Assembly (NCBI RefSeq): GCF_042611095.1 | Contig: NZ_JBHFPV010000001.1 | Coordinates: 744,001-808,000, forward strand | DNA: 64,000 nt | DNA from: Meishania litoralis | GTDB lineage: Bacteria; Bacteroidota; Bacteroidia; Flavobacteriales; Flavobacteriaceae | Direction of reading: 5' to 3' | Shown: piece by piece, positions 51,663-61,404 of the stretch | Layout: every line of letters begins with the position of its first letter | Position numbering within the stretch: position 1 is the first letter of the stretch | The notes under the pieces: model-generated | Database searches by the model: none | Seen by the model: only the letters and a program-made list of their open reading frames with translations | What the model was told of the DNA's origin: nothing | Program-made: the position numbers and the translations under genes

Positions 51663-53039
51663 TTAGACCTTTACATAATCCGTTCCGTAAGGTTTTCGTT
51701 GCTCGCGCCGAAGCATTGCATTGGCCTCATCGTCGTTGATGAATTCTTCCTTTTGGTCGTCCCACTCCAACTTTCTATCAAATTGCATGGCAATATCGCT
51801 GATCAAACAAATAACACATGCCTTATGTCCTTTTTCAATCGGTGAGATCGGTTGCTTTCTGGTTTTGATACAATCGAGCCAGTTGCCGTGCTGGTCGTCT
51901 ATTTTTTCAAGATGGATCTCATTTTCAGCAATGACCGATTCCAAGATTTTTGGATCTGATGCATTTAAGGCTTTTGCACTTTTTTCTTTGTCCACCGGAT
52001 CGCTTGCCGACGCTTGGTAAGCACCCCGCGATACAAATATCCAACCGTCATCGCCGATATATTGCACCCCATTGGTATAGCCCCCACTTGTATAAACGGT
52101 AATACCGTTATCGTATTCGTGTTTGACGAAGAAATCGCCATGTACGTTCCATAATCCCGATTTTGGGAATTCTGCCAAAGCCTCAACGGACTTTGGGCCC
52201 GTCAATTCGGTATCCATCCCCCATGCCGCGGAATCATAGTGGTGTTGTCCCCAACCAGTAATCATTCCGGCACCATAATTTCGAATTCTCAACCAACCCG
52301 GGCGGCCATAACCTTCTTGCGGGTGTACCCCAATCTCCGTATAGGGCACTTCAGGGGTCGACCCCAGCCACATATCAAAATTTAGATTCGAAGGCACTGG
52401 CATTTCGGGGGCCAGAGGCCCCGCAGGATCTCCTGGCAGACCTATTTTTACGGTATGTATTTTGCCGATGCGGCCATTTCTTACCAATTCGGCAGCAACC
52501 CTAAATTGGGGCATGGCGCGCTGTTGGGTACCCACTTGAAGGATAACGTTCTTACTTTTAACCGCTTCCTGTAACTGTTGTCCTTCCCTGACCGTCAATG
52601 ACGTTGGTTTTTGCAGGTATATATCCTTACCGGCCAAGGCAGCTTCCAAGGCGGGTTGCGAATGCCAATGATCGGGCGTACTGATCATGACCGCATCGAT
52701 ATCCTTGTTCATCAACAACTCACGGTAGTCTTCATAAACCCTAGTATCCATATATTTCTCCTTACCCGTCTTTTTTTGATAAAATTCATCGGTAAAGGTT
52801 TTGGCATACTGCGCCCTTTTTGAATCCAAATCACAAACCGCAACCAGGCGTGCTTCGTCAAACTGCATGGTATCGGGCATGTCGTGCCCCAGGGCTATTC
52901 GGCCACACCCGATCTGACCGATATTTATCTTATTGCTCGGCGCGTCCTTTCCAAGTACATGGGCCGGAACTATGCTCGGGAACCCTACCATGGCAGCGGT
53001 ACCCAAAGTCGTTTTACTGATAAATTTCCTTCTTTGCAT
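51663..53039 (-). CDS. Tat-exported Gfo/Idh/MocA family oxidoreductase
   Basis: A 458-residue protein with a Tat motif (QRRKFISKTTLG, residues 2-13), 'NIGQIGCGRIALGHD', 'MISTPDHWHSQPALEA' and 'YLQKPTSLT', where the lysine of QKP is catalytic. It starts the minus-strand operon leading to the TRAP genes, with 161 bp to the next gene. Such exported enzymes often dehydrogenate sugars or glycosides at C3. Confidence 0.86.
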   Translation of the reverse strand: MQRRKFISKTTLGTAAMVGFPSIVPAHVLGKDAPSNKINIGQIGCGRIALGHDMPDTMQFDEARLVAVCDLDSKRAQYAKTFTDEFYQKKTGKEKYMDTRVYEDYRELLMNKDIDAVMISTPDHWHSQPALEAALAGKDIYLQKPTSLTVREGQQLQEAVKSKNVILQVGTQQRAMPQFRVAAELVRNGRIGKIHTVKIGLPGDPAGPLAPEMPVPSNLNFDMWLGSTPEVPYTEIGVHPQEGYGRPGWLRIRNYGAGMITGWGQHHYDSAAWGMDTELTGPKSVEALAEFPKSGLWNVHGDFFVKHEYDNGITVYTSGGYTNGVQYIGDDGWIFVSRGAYQASASDPVDKEKSAKALNASDPKILESVIAENEIHLEKIDDQHGNWLDCIKTRKQPISPIEKGHKACVICLISDIAMQFDRKLEWDDQKEEFINDDEANAMLRREQRKPYGTDYVKV

Positions 53040-53274
53040 ATCTGGTATCTGTTGATTTAATTTGAATAAATTCCGTTAATCTGTTTTTGCATATTTCGAT
53101 TCCCTTGACCCGAGCATTGTGACACCATCAGATTTGTATTGTTCGCCCTTTCTCAAAAAATACGCGTTTCAAAAGTTTCTTTTGACCGTTCATTTAAGTT
53201 TACTATAAAACTATTCTTAAATTTGACGATCATCGGTTGTGAACGTTAACGAAATAACATAAAAAGCGGCAACA

Positions 53275-54198
53275 ATGCAAAGATTATTGGTTTCATTTCT
53301 AACATTTTTGATTCTAGGGTCCGTTCAGGCCCAAAGCCTTGAGCCCATTGAAATTACTTCTGAGTGGCTCTCAAAAATCGAAAGATCGGCCCCCTCGGAA
53401 CCCACTATAAAGAATACTGAAAAAAGAAAGATCCTGGTCTTTTCAAAAGCACCGGGGTTTTACCACTGGACCATTCCGCATAATGTTGAAATGCTTAAAA
53501 TACTTGGCAAAAAAACGGGTGCTTTTGAAATCCATATCGGCTACGATATAGATAATTTCGAAAAGAAAAACCTCAAAAAATACGATGCCCTAATACTGAA
53601 CAATTCGAATCCGAGCGGACCTGATCGAGATTTGTTCGCGGATCTTTTAAAGCAGAACACAACATTTACCGATAGCGAAATCAAGGAAAAGGCGGCACAA
53701 TACGAACAAAACCTCTTGAACTATGTAGCCAAAGGGGGAGGGTTGATGATAATGCACGGTGCCATTACATTGCAGAACAATTCGATGGTATTCAGTAAAA
53801 TGACGGGGGGTAGCTTTGATTATCACCCGAAACAGCAAGAAATACATGTAAAGGAAGTTGACGCGAACCATCCATTGGTAAGGGCTTTCAAAGGAAAGGG
53901 ACTTACGCATATCGACGAGCCCTATTTTTTCAAAAATGCATATGCGGATCATAATTTCAGGCCCTTGCTTTACATGGAAGTCGACAAATTGGAAGGGGTG
54001 ACAAAAGAGGTCGATGAAAACAAGATTTATATTTCATGGATCAAAAGGTATGGCAAAGGCAGGGTGTTCTACAGCTCGCCCTCGCATAATGCCCATAGTA
54101 TGGACAATCCTGAATTACTGGAGTTTTTCCTGGATGGAATACAGTATGTAGTAGGAGACCTCAAATGTGACGATAGTCCGCTCGGGAAACGGAAATGA
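53275..54198 (+). CDS. secreted ThuA-domain protein
   Basis: A 307-residue protein with a Sec signal (about 1-19, VQA-QS) and a ThuA-like glutamine-amidotransferase fold ('KILVFSKAPGFYHWTIPHNVEML' region, 'GLMIMHGAITL', 'KRYGKGRVFYSSPSHNAHS'). ThuA proteins occur with Gfo/Idh and TIM-barrel enzymes and PVC-type cytochromes in sugar degradation loci, though their activity is not well established. It converges with the GntR gene (24-bp gap). Confidence 0.85.
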   Translation: MQRLLVSFLTFLILGSVQAQSLEPIEITSEWLSKIERSAPSEPTIKNTEKRKILVFSKAPGFYHWTIPHNVEMLKILGKKTGAFEIHIGYDIDNFEKKNLKKYDALILNNSNPSGPDRDLFADLLKQNTTFTDSEIKEKAAQYEQNLLNYVAKGGGLMIMHGAITLQNNSMVFSKMTGGSFDYHPKQQEIHVKEVDANHPLVRAFKGKGLTHIDEPYFFKNAYADHNFRPLLYMEVDKLEGVTKEVDENKIYISWIKRYGKGRVFYSSPSHNAHSMDNPELLEFFLDGIQYVVGDLKCDDSPLGKRK

Positions 54199-54222
54199 AA
54201 TTACCACTTAAACAGCGATCCG

Positions 54223-54945
54223 TTATAAAAAATAACTGTTTCTAATCGGGTATTCCGATGTGTCGCAATACAGATCTCCGTATAAGTTCAATCCCGGCTT
54301 GCTGGTTCGAAACCGAACCGAAATATGTAGAATGGGGGCCCCTTCAAGAATATTCAGCTTTTTTGCCACATCGATCGATGCGGGTTTGGATCTGAGCTCC
54401 TGTTCCGCCCCCATAATCTCGATCAAATGCTTCCGGCTAAGCGTCTTAAAAAATGAACCATCGACAAATTCGTCCGATTCGATGAGTCCCAGGGCATTGA
54501 GTGAATACCAATTATTTTCCAGCACCACAGGGTGGCCGTTGATATTTCGTACCCGTTGAAAATAAACGCATTGCGATTTTTGCTCTTCATTGGTCAGGGT
54601 AAAGGGTATAATAGGGTCCCATCTGGCAATCCGAGATGGTTCGGTCACAATAGTCTCCACCTCATAGTCGATGGATCCCGATATTCCTTTGACGGTGAGC
54701 AAACCCAATGACTTTCCCCTTTCAATAACTTTGCTTCCCTTGCCCTGTTCTTTTACTATAAACCCTTCTTTCAAAAGTTCGTCCAGCGCCTTGCGTATAG
54801 TTGTCCTGGTAATACCGAACCGGTTACAAAAATCATTTTCGGACGGCAGATAACTGCCGATAGGATATTTACCCGTCTGTATCCTTTTTTTAATATAATC
54901 TCGAATAGTACGGTACTTATGCTTTTCAAGTTTTTTGTCGCCCAT
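54223..54945 (-). CDS. GntR-family regulator, HutC/UTRA type
   Basis: A 240-residue repressor-like protein with a winged helix ('IGSYLPSENDFCNRFGIT', 'RTTIRKALDELLKEGFIV') and a C-terminal UTRA ligand domain (about 90-235). UTRA members bind sugars, amino acids or phosphosugars. It is divergent from the MetE-like gene, and the perfect palindrome at 54997-55012 lies in the shared promoter region. Confidence 0.9.
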   Translation of the reverse strand: MGDKKLEKHKYRTIRDYIKKRIQTGKYPIGSYLPSENDFCNRFGITRTTIRKALDELLKEGFIVKEQGKGSKVIERGKSLGLLTVKGISGSIDYEVETIVTEPSRIARWDPIIPFTLTNEEQKSQCVYFQRVRNINGHPVVLENNWYSLNALGLIESDEFVDGSFFKTLSRKHLIEIMGAEQELRSKPASIDVAKKLNILEGAPILHISVRFRTSKPGLNLYGDLYCDTSEYPIRNSYFL

Positions 54946-54996
54946 ATTCTTGAAGTTCGGAACCTGCCCTAAAAAGTCGGAAAAGTATGAAATATT

Positions 54997-55012
54997 ACTT
55001 GTACGTACAAGT
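54997..55012. promoter_or_regulatory. GntR operator, perfect 16-bp palindrome
   Basis: ACTTGTACGTACAAGT is fully symmetrical and fits the TTGTAnnTACAA-type sites bound by HutC-like GntR proteins. It is 52 bp from the GntR ATG and 37 bp before the -7 box of the MetE-like gene, so it can control both. Confidence 0.75.
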
Positions 55013-55048
55013 TGGAATGGTTACTTTAGCCTATCGATGGGTTCCGGA

Positions 55049-55056
55049 TACCTTTG
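55049..55056 (+). promoter_or_regulatory. -7 box of the MetE-like gene
   Basis: TACCTTTG is a perfect TAnnTTTG element, 66 bp before the ATG at 55122, with a TTAG-like -33 element about 20 bp upstream. Confidence 0.45.
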
Positions 55057-55121
55057 TAATTGAGTCGAAATAGAATAGAGTTTCAGGAGCCCATGGATCA
55101 ATCCCTTTAAAACGCAAACAC

Positions 55122-56150
55122 ATGCCCAATATTCCTATCAGGACCACGGTAGTCGGCAGTTATCCCTTTCCCGGATGGCTTGAATTCGTATCACAGAACC
55201 TTGATCAATTTGGTGCCGCCGACATCGAAGAGGCCATTGAAGATGCCGTTATCGCGGCAATTCACGACCAAACGACGGCCGGCCTAGATGTCATTACCGA
55301 TGGCGAACAAACCCGATTGGACTTCAATCTGTCTTTTTACGGTTTTATCAATGGAATCGAAAACAACACTTCAGACACCCGAAAATTCGGTCCACCTGCC
55401 CATGACCAGCGCGGAAAAAACAATATCATCGGAAATCTGGCCGCACCCAACGGCCTTGGTGCGGTAAAAGAATTTGAGCGCCTAAAGAAATTAGCGCCAA
55501 AAGGCCCGGTTTTAAAAGCGAGTATTCCCGGCCCTTACACTTTGGCCGGTAGATTATTGCCAAATGGCACATACAAAGACCGTTACGAGATTACCGAAGC
55601 TTTGCTGCCCATTATCAGCAACGAGCTAAAAGCTTTGGTAGCGGCTGGTTGTACCGAAATTACGGTTGACGAACCATCGATGAGCTGCTATGCCTACAAG
55701 GCCGACACAAAGCGTTTCGTCGACATCTTCAATCGTACGGTAAAGCCGATCAAAGAAAAATGCAATCTCAGCACGCATTTATGTTTTGGCAATTTCAAGG
55801 GAAGGCCGGTAGGATATCGCAGCATCAAACCGATGTTGCCGGATTTTTTGGATATGAATGTCGACGAAATACATATCGAAATGGCCAATCGCGAGTTCGC
55901 AGAAATCGAACTGCTCGCGCCTTTTGCCGAAAAAATGAACGTTGCCGTAGGTATCATAGATGTCAAAAATTACTATATCGAAACCGTTGACGATGTTGTG
56001 CAGCGAATCAATCGCTGCCTAAAATACGTTCCAGCAGAAAAACTATCGGTCGCTCCCGATTGCGGCCTAAGCCAAACGGCCCGTTGGGCCTCAAGACAAA
56101 AGCTGATCAACATGGTCGCTGGGGCGAAAAAAGTTCGTGGATCATTATGA
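55122..56150 (+). CDS. core-MetE-like zinc methyltransferase (C-terminal domain only)
   Basis: A 342-residue barrel related to the C-terminal half of cobalamin-independent methionine synthase. Zinc ligands H219, C221 and C314 (STHLCFG and APDCGLSQTAR), with E253 as a likely fourth, and 'VDEPSMS' are conserved; the N-terminal barrel of MetE is absent. Related short proteins use other methyl donors. Under a GntR regulator and next to a metallo-hydrolase, its substrate may not be homocysteine; a demethylation role is speculation. The stop overlaps the next ATG by 4 bp. Confidence 0.83.
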   Translation: MPNIPIRTTVVGSYPFPGWLEFVSQNLDQFGAADIEEAIEDAVIAAIHDQTTAGLDVITDGEQTRLDFNLSFYGFINGIENNTSDTRKFGPPAHDQRGKNNIIGNLAAPNGLGAVKEFERLKKLAPKGPVLKASIPGPYTLAGRLLPNGTYKDRYEITEALLPIISNELKALVAAGCTEITVDEPSMSCYAYKADTKRFVDIFNRTVKPIKEKCNLSTHLCFGNFKGRPVGYRSIKPMLPDFLDMNVDEIHIEMANREFAEIELLAPFAEKMNVAVGIIDVKNYYIETVDDVVQRINRCLKYVPAEKLSVAPDCGLSQTARWASRQKLINMVAGAKKVRGSL

Positions 56151-56998
56151 GCTTAATTCCCGCCCTAAAAAAGAATGAGAATCTAATTGCCGAAATGAAC
56201 GGCTTTCTTTCCGAAAAAGATGGTTTTCGTCTTTGGTGGTTGGGCCAAAGTGGGTATGTATTGCAATGGAACGGCAAACGGATCTTGATAGACCCCTACC
56301 TTTCCGATTCGCTCACCAAAAAATATGCGAAGACTGAAAAACCCCATATGCGCATGAGTGAGTTGGTGGTGCGACCCGATTTATTGCGGAATATTTCCGT
56401 AGTAACTTCAAGCCATAACCATACAGATCATTTAGATGCCGAAACCTTGATTCCAGTCTTGAAAAACAATCCCGATATCAAATTCATCATTCCGGAAGCC
56501 AATCGTAGTTTCGTTGCCGATCGGGTACAATGCGATTATGATTTTCCCATAGGCATGAACGACGGTTTTACCTATACAATCGATGGATTTACTTTTGTCG
56601 GTATCCCCGCAAAACACAACGAATTGGCACGCGATGAAAATGGCAATTGCAAGTTCATGGGATATGTCATTCAGTTTGGAACCTACTCCATTTACCATAG
56701 TGGAGATACCTTATGGTTCGAGGGCATGGTGGATCTATTGAAACCTTTCAATGTCGATGTCGCCATACTGCCCATCAACGGAAACAAGCCCGAAAGAAAA
56801 GTTGCGGGAAACCTGAACATTGTCGAAGCGGTGGAATTGGGACTGGCGATCAATGCAAGATATGTGATTCCCTGTCATTACGATATGTTTACCTTTAATA
56901 CTGCAGATGTCAATGATTTTGCGGCCGAAGCAGATAAAAGAGGGCAGCGCTATCGAGTGCTCGGGGGAGGTGAAAAATTTAGATACAAAAACCCGTAG
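56147..56998 (+). CDS. MBL-fold metallo-hydrolase, UlaG-like
   Basis: A 283-residue beta-lactamase-fold hydrolase with H-N-H-T-D-H (in 'SSHNHTDHLDAETL') and 'YSIYHSGDTLWF'. UlaG is an L-ascorbate-6-phosphate lactonase; this protein may open a lactone or cleave a phosphodiester. The ATGA overlap with the MetE-like gene shows they are translated together. The ATG at 56147 is preferred over a frame start at 56060 inside the upstream gene. Confidence 0.87.
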   Translation: MSLIPALKKNENLIAEMNGFLSEKDGFRLWWLGQSGYVLQWNGKRILIDPYLSDSLTKKYAKTEKPHMRMSELVVRPDLLRNISVVTSSHNHTDHLDAETLIPVLKNNPDIKFIIPEANRSFVADRVQCDYDFPIGMNDGFTYTIDGFTFVGIPAKHNELARDENGNCKFMGYVIQFGTYSIYHSGDTLWFEGMVDLLKPFNVDVAILPINGNKPERKVAGNLNIVEAVELGLAINARYVIPCHYDMFTFNTADVNDFAAEADKRGQRYRVLGGGEKFRYKNP

Positions 56999-57076
56999 GT
57001 TTTTCTTTTAGAGCTCAAAAAGGTATCTTACTGAATGGTTCAAAGCCTTACAATTTGATGCCCAAAAACAAGTATT

Positions 57077-58453
57077 ATGATCGCATTGGAGTTCACCACT
57101 TTTATCGGCCGTTTTCATCCGCTTTTCGTGCATCTCCCTATTGGTTTTATAATCTTGGCCATCTTATTGGAGGGGTGGGAAAGTTTTAAGAAAAAGGGGA
57201 ATCCAAGTAGGTTGATTCCGATCGCGTGGTTCATCGGTGGCCTAGCGTCATTTGTAGCCGCCCTTTGCGGATGGTTTCTTGGAGAAACCGGACTCTATAT
57301 TGAGGAACAACTTTTTCTGCATCGTTGGCTGGGCATCGCCCTTGTTCCCATTGCTTTTATCGGTTGGTGGATCAAAAGAGCACCTGAGCAATATCCAAAA
57401 CAACTACAACACGGCTTCAATATTTTATTGATTGTTTTATTATCCGTTGAAGGGCATAAAGGCGGCAACCTAACCCATGGTGAAACATATTTGACCGAGT
57501 TCGCCCCTGAACCGATACGAAACCTTTTTACCTCACAAAAAGATTCTGTTTTCAATCTTCGATCCAACAACCCAGATTCAGTAATAGTATACACAGAATT
57601 GATACAACCTATTTTTCAAGCGAAGTGCGTTTCTTGCCACGGCAATGAGGTTAAAAGGGGGGCACTGAATATGAGCCATCCAGATTCCCTTTCACTTGGC
57701 GGCGACGGAGGCGATGTTATAGTACCGGGCAATCTCGAGGACAGTGAACTTTTCAGAAGAATCACGCTCCCGCAAAAGAATGTCAAATTCATGCCTCCTA
57801 CATCAAATGTATTGACCTATGACGAAATCAAGACCATAGCATGGTGGATCGAACAAGGGGCATTGTTCGAAAGTAGGGTAAGCGAGCTAGAAGTCGATAA
57901 AAACTTAAAACCGGTACTGTTGCGTAGATATGGGCTAAATACCACCCCTCGGCCTTGGTATGAAAAAGTACAGGTGGCCCCGCTGGACAGTACTCAGATT
58001 GCCCTGCTTATGCAACAAGGTTTTTCAGTAAAGACCCTGGGCGCCAATAACCCGTTGTTAGATGTCGGGTATAAGGGCACTGACCTTTCACCTGAAAAAT
58101 TGGTGGCCCTGGAACCTGCGAAAGAACATATCACCTGGTTTTCGTTGACCGGAACCAATATAAAGGACGAATGGCTTTCCGGGCTTTCTGGTTTTGTGAA
58201 CCTTACCCGTTTGGAATTGGACAAAACCTCAATCTCTGATTTAGGAATCGCCCACCTCAACGATTTATCCCATTTAGAGGTGCTCAACCTTTATGCCTCA
58301 CAGGTTTCCGATGCCTGTTTACCAATATTACAAGAACTTCCTGCATTGAAGCGGGCATATCTCTCTCGAACGAAAGTGACTTTTGATAAGGCAAAAGCCA
58401 TTGAAGATGAAGACGGTTTGACCATTATCATTGCTGAAAATGTCAAAAATTAA
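57077..58453 (+). CDS. DUF2231 membrane - cytochrome c - leucine-rich repeat fusion
   Basis: A 458-residue protein with four membrane helices at the N-terminus (DUF2231, about 15-125, with 'FHPLFVHLPIGFII'), a planctomycete-type cytochrome domain with C184-VS-C187-H188, and a C-terminal leucine-rich repeat region (about 355-445, 'LTRLELDKTSISDLGIAHL'). It could pass electrons from periplasmic sugar oxidation into the membrane. It is 15 bp before the PVC-type haem protein gene. Confidence 0.83.
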   Translation: MIALEFTTFIGRFHPLFVHLPIGFIILAILLEGWESFKKKGNPSRLIPIAWFIGGLASFVAALCGWFLGETGLYIEEQLFLHRWLGIALVPIAFIGWWIKRAPEQYPKQLQHGFNILLIVLLSVEGHKGGNLTHGETYLTEFAPEPIRNLFTSQKDSVFNLRSNNPDSVIVYTELIQPIFQAKCVSCHGNEVKRGALNMSHPDSLSLGGDGGDVIVPGNLEDSELFRRITLPQKNVKFMPPTSNVLTYDEIKTIAWWIEQGALFESRVSELEVDKNLKPVLLRRYGLNTTPRPWYEKVQVAPLDSTQIALLMQQGFSVKTLGANNPLLDVGYKGTDLSPEKLVALEPAKEHITWFSLTGTNIKDEWLSGLSGFVNLTRLELDKTSISDLGIAHLNDLSHLEVLNLYASQVSDACLPILQELPALKRAYLSRTKVTFDKAKAIEDEDGLTIIIAENVKN

Positions 58454-58468
58454 CCTAAGAAGAATCGA

Positions 58469-61378
58469 ATGACCTATTTCATTAATAATGCGATCCAAGT
58501 AATGTTCTTGGCGATTGTTTCCCTTTTTGCAGTGGGCTGCAACGACCTAAGAGGCGAGCACTATACAACACCCGACCTTGAATTTAAGACTGAAATCGAA
58601 GACGGATTCGTGGTTCCGGTGGGTTGGGATATCGCACTTTGGGCCGAATCACCATCTTTATACAATCCGACCAATATGGATGTTGATGCCAAAGGACGCA
58701 TCTGGGTTACCGAAGCGGTCAACTATCGTGATTTTAATAATGATCCCGAGAAACGTTTGAACTTTGAAAAAGGAGATCGCGTCATGATACTGGAAGATAC
58801 CGATGGGGATGGCGTCAGCGACTCATCCAAGGTATTCGTGCAAGACAAAGACCTTGTCGCCCCCATGGGCATTGCCGTTCTGGGCAACAAGGTTTTTGTG
58901 TCTTGTGCCCCATCACTACTAGTTTATACCGATGAAAACGGGGATGATGTTCCCGACAAAAAGGAAGTCTTTCTCAAAGGTTTCGGTGGATTGGATCACG
59001 ATCACAGTCTGCATGCGCTCATCGCCGGACCCGATGGTAAATATTACTTCAACACGGGCAATGCCGGACCTCACTATGTAACCGATAAAGCCGGTTGGCA
59101 ATTGCGTTCGGGGAGTGTTTATACAGGAGGAACGCCGTATAACAATGAAAATGAACCGGCCCTGGTCAGCGATGACGGTCGTATTTGGGTAGGCGGTCTA
59201 GCACTGCGAATGGAAAAAGACGGTACCGGTCTGGAAGTCGTGGGCCATAATTTTCGCAACTCTTACGAAGTTGCTTTGGACTCTTACGGAAATATGTGGC
59301 AAAATGACAATGACGACCAAGTGGTAACCTGTCGTGTAACTTATATTATGGAAGGTGGTAATGCAGGTTTCTTCAATGCCGATGGCAAACGTACGTGGCA
59401 AGCAGATCGAAAACCGGGGCAAGATATTTTCTCTGCCCACTGGCATCAGGAAGATCCGGGGGTAATGCCGGCAGGGGACAACACGGGTGCAGGATCTCCA
59501 ACTGGTGTTGTGGTGTATGAGGGCGAGGCTTTTGGCCCAGAATATCAGGGAATGCTTTTAAGCGCCGATGCCGGGCGAAACGTCATCTTTGCTTATCAAC
59601 CTTCAAAAGAAGGTGCCGGCTTTCATTTGAAAAGAAGGGATTTGATTACCTCTATGCAAGAATCTACCGAAGGATATATTTGGAACGATATCGATGATGA
59701 CAAACGAAAATGGTTTCGGCCCAGCGATGTTGCCGTGGGCACCGATGGGGCCATTTACATTGCCGACTGGTACGACCCCGTAGTGGGCGGACATCAGATG
59801 ATGGACAGTCTCGGATATGGCCGTATATACCGCCTTACACCTAAGGGAAAGAAATTAAGAAATCCACTTTTGGATTTGACGTCCGTTGATGGCCAAATCG
59901 ATGCCCTGTTAAATCCAGCGGTCAATGTCAGAAACCTTGGGTTTGAAAAGTTGCTTCAAGAAGGGGAAACCGTTGTGCCAGAGGTTCAAAAAATAATGGA
60001 ATCTGACAACCCGCTACATAAGGCGCGGGCAATCTGGCTTTTGTCACAATTAGGAAGCAAAGGAACCAAGATAGTTGAAAACATCCTCGAAAAAGAACCC
60101 GACCCGCGATTGAGGGTAACGGCCTATCGGGCCTTAACCGATAACGAAAACTCGGTTCTGAAATATGCTTCCGTGGCGGTCGATGATCCTTCGCCAGCCG
60201 TTCGGAGGGAAGTGGCCATATCGCTTCGCGATATTCCATGGGCTCAAAGCGAAAAGCTCATTAAAGAACTATTCGAAAGCTATGATGGAAAAGACCCTTG
60301 GTATTTGGAAGCACTCGGTATGGCTTCGGATGGAAAGGAGGAAGAGGCCTATGCCGCATTGGTATCCGATCAACCGGAAAATCCGACGGAATGGTCAGTT
60401 AATTTTGCTTCATTGGTCTGGCGGATGCATCCGAAATCGGCGGTCGAGGCACTGAAAAAAAGGGCAATGGCCGAGAACCTAAGTGATTATCATAAAGCAA
60501 GGGCAGTCGATGCCTTGGCATTTATCAGTGACAAAACAGCAGTTGCCGCAATGATCGATTTAAAGAATTTCGAAGAGCACCTAGAAATTCAAAAATTGGC
60601 GCGTTGGTGGGTTGATTTTCGAATGACCAATGATTGGTTTTCCCTTTGGGATTGGCAATCCGAAACGGGGATTACCTTTGAGCTTACCGAAGCGATCGAA
60701 CGCCAACAAGAAACACTTCTCGATGAGAAGAAGCCGTTTTCCGAAAGGGTAGCGACAGGCAACATAATGGCCGGTACTTTGATCGGCGGGCGCTTGTTGA
60801 TTTATCTTGCCTCGGAAGACAAACTTTCCAATAAACTAAAAAATGCAATCTCCGCGGCCATTTTTGAAAATCCCTCGTTAGAAATTAAGACATTGGCTCA
60901 AGAGTATTTTTCAAAACCCACAGAAGAACGGCTTTCCATTTCCAGTATTTTGGCGTTACAAGGAGATAAGTCAAAGGGCGAAACCCTGTTTTCCTCAAAA
61001 TGTATCACCTGTCATACCAACGGTATTATCGGCAACGACATCGGGCCTGCCCTATCAGCTATAGGCGAAAAATTTGATAAAACGGCCATGCTCGATGCCA
61101 TTGTCCGTCCAAATGCATCCATCGTTTTTGGCTATCGGCCAACCATGATCAAAACAAAGACCGGGCAGGTCTTCTATGGTTTTCTACTTTCTGAAGCCGA
61201 GACCACGGTTCTCAAAGATATAACAGGAAGGCAAATAGTAATCGCCCCTGATGATATCGAAGTCCAAAAGAAGATGAAACTGGGCCTGATGCCCGATGCC
61301 AAAACCTTGGATTTGAGCCATCAAGATTTGGCAGATCTAAGTACGTATCTGTTAAGTTTAAAAAATAGCGATCTTTAG
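58469..61378 (+). CDS. PVC-type haem-binding dehydrogenase lipoprotein
   Basis: A 969-residue lipoprotein (lipobox AVGC, C24). The first 450 residues form a propeller like glucose/sorbosone dehydrogenases ('SNRKGR'-like strands, 'VGTDGAIYIADWYDPVVGGHQ'), followed by HEAT-like helices (about 470-740) and a C-terminal cytochrome c domain with C845-IT-C848-H849. Proteins of this build are thought to oxidise sugars outside the cytoplasm with electrons leaving through haem. It is flanked by two more haem or sugar-enzyme genes in one operon. Confidence 0.86.
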   Translation: MTYFINNAIQVMFLAIVSLFAVGCNDLRGEHYTTPDLEFKTEIEDGFVVPVGWDIALWAESPSLYNPTNMDVDAKGRIWVTEAVNYRDFNNDPEKRLNFEKGDRVMILEDTDGDGVSDSSKVFVQDKDLVAPMGIAVLGNKVFVSCAPSLLVYTDENGDDVPDKKEVFLKGFGGLDHDHSLHALIAGPDGKYYFNTGNAGPHYVTDKAGWQLRSGSVYTGGTPYNNENEPALVSDDGRIWVGGLALRMEKDGTGLEVVGHNFRNSYEVALDSYGNMWQNDNDDQVVTCRVTYIMEGGNAGFFNADGKRTWQADRKPGQDIFSAHWHQEDPGVMPAGDNTGAGSPTGVVVYEGEAFGPEYQGMLLSADAGRNVIFAYQPSKEGAGFHLKRRDLITSMQESTEGYIWNDIDDDKRKWFRPSDVAVGTDGAIYIADWYDPVVGGHQMMDSLGYGRIYRLTPKGKKLRNPLLDLTSVDGQIDALLNPAVNVRNLGFEKLLQEGETVVPEVQKIMESDNPLHKARAIWLLSQLGSKGTKIVENILEKEPDPRLRVTAYRALTDNENSVLKYASVAVDDPSPAVRREVAISLRDIPWAQSEKLIKELFESYDGKDPWYLEALGMASDGKEEEAYAALVSDQPENPTEWSVNFASLVWRMHPKSAVEALKKRAMAENLSDYHKARAVDALAFISDKTAVAAMIDLKNFEEHLEIQKLARWWVDFRMTNDWFSLWDWQSETGITFELTEAIERQQETLLDEKKPFSERVATGNIMAGTLIGGRLLIYLASEDKLSNKLKNAISAAIFENPSLEIKTLAQEYFSKPTEERLSISSILALQGDKSKGETLFSSKCITCHTNGIIGNDIGPALSAIGEKFDKTAMLDAIVRPNASIVFGYRPTMIKTKTGQVFYGFLLSEAETTVLKDITGRQIVIAPDDIEVQKKMKLGLMPDAKTLDLSHQDLADLSTYLLSLKNSDL

Positions 61379-61404
61379 AACACAACGTAGACGAAAAACA
61401 CACT

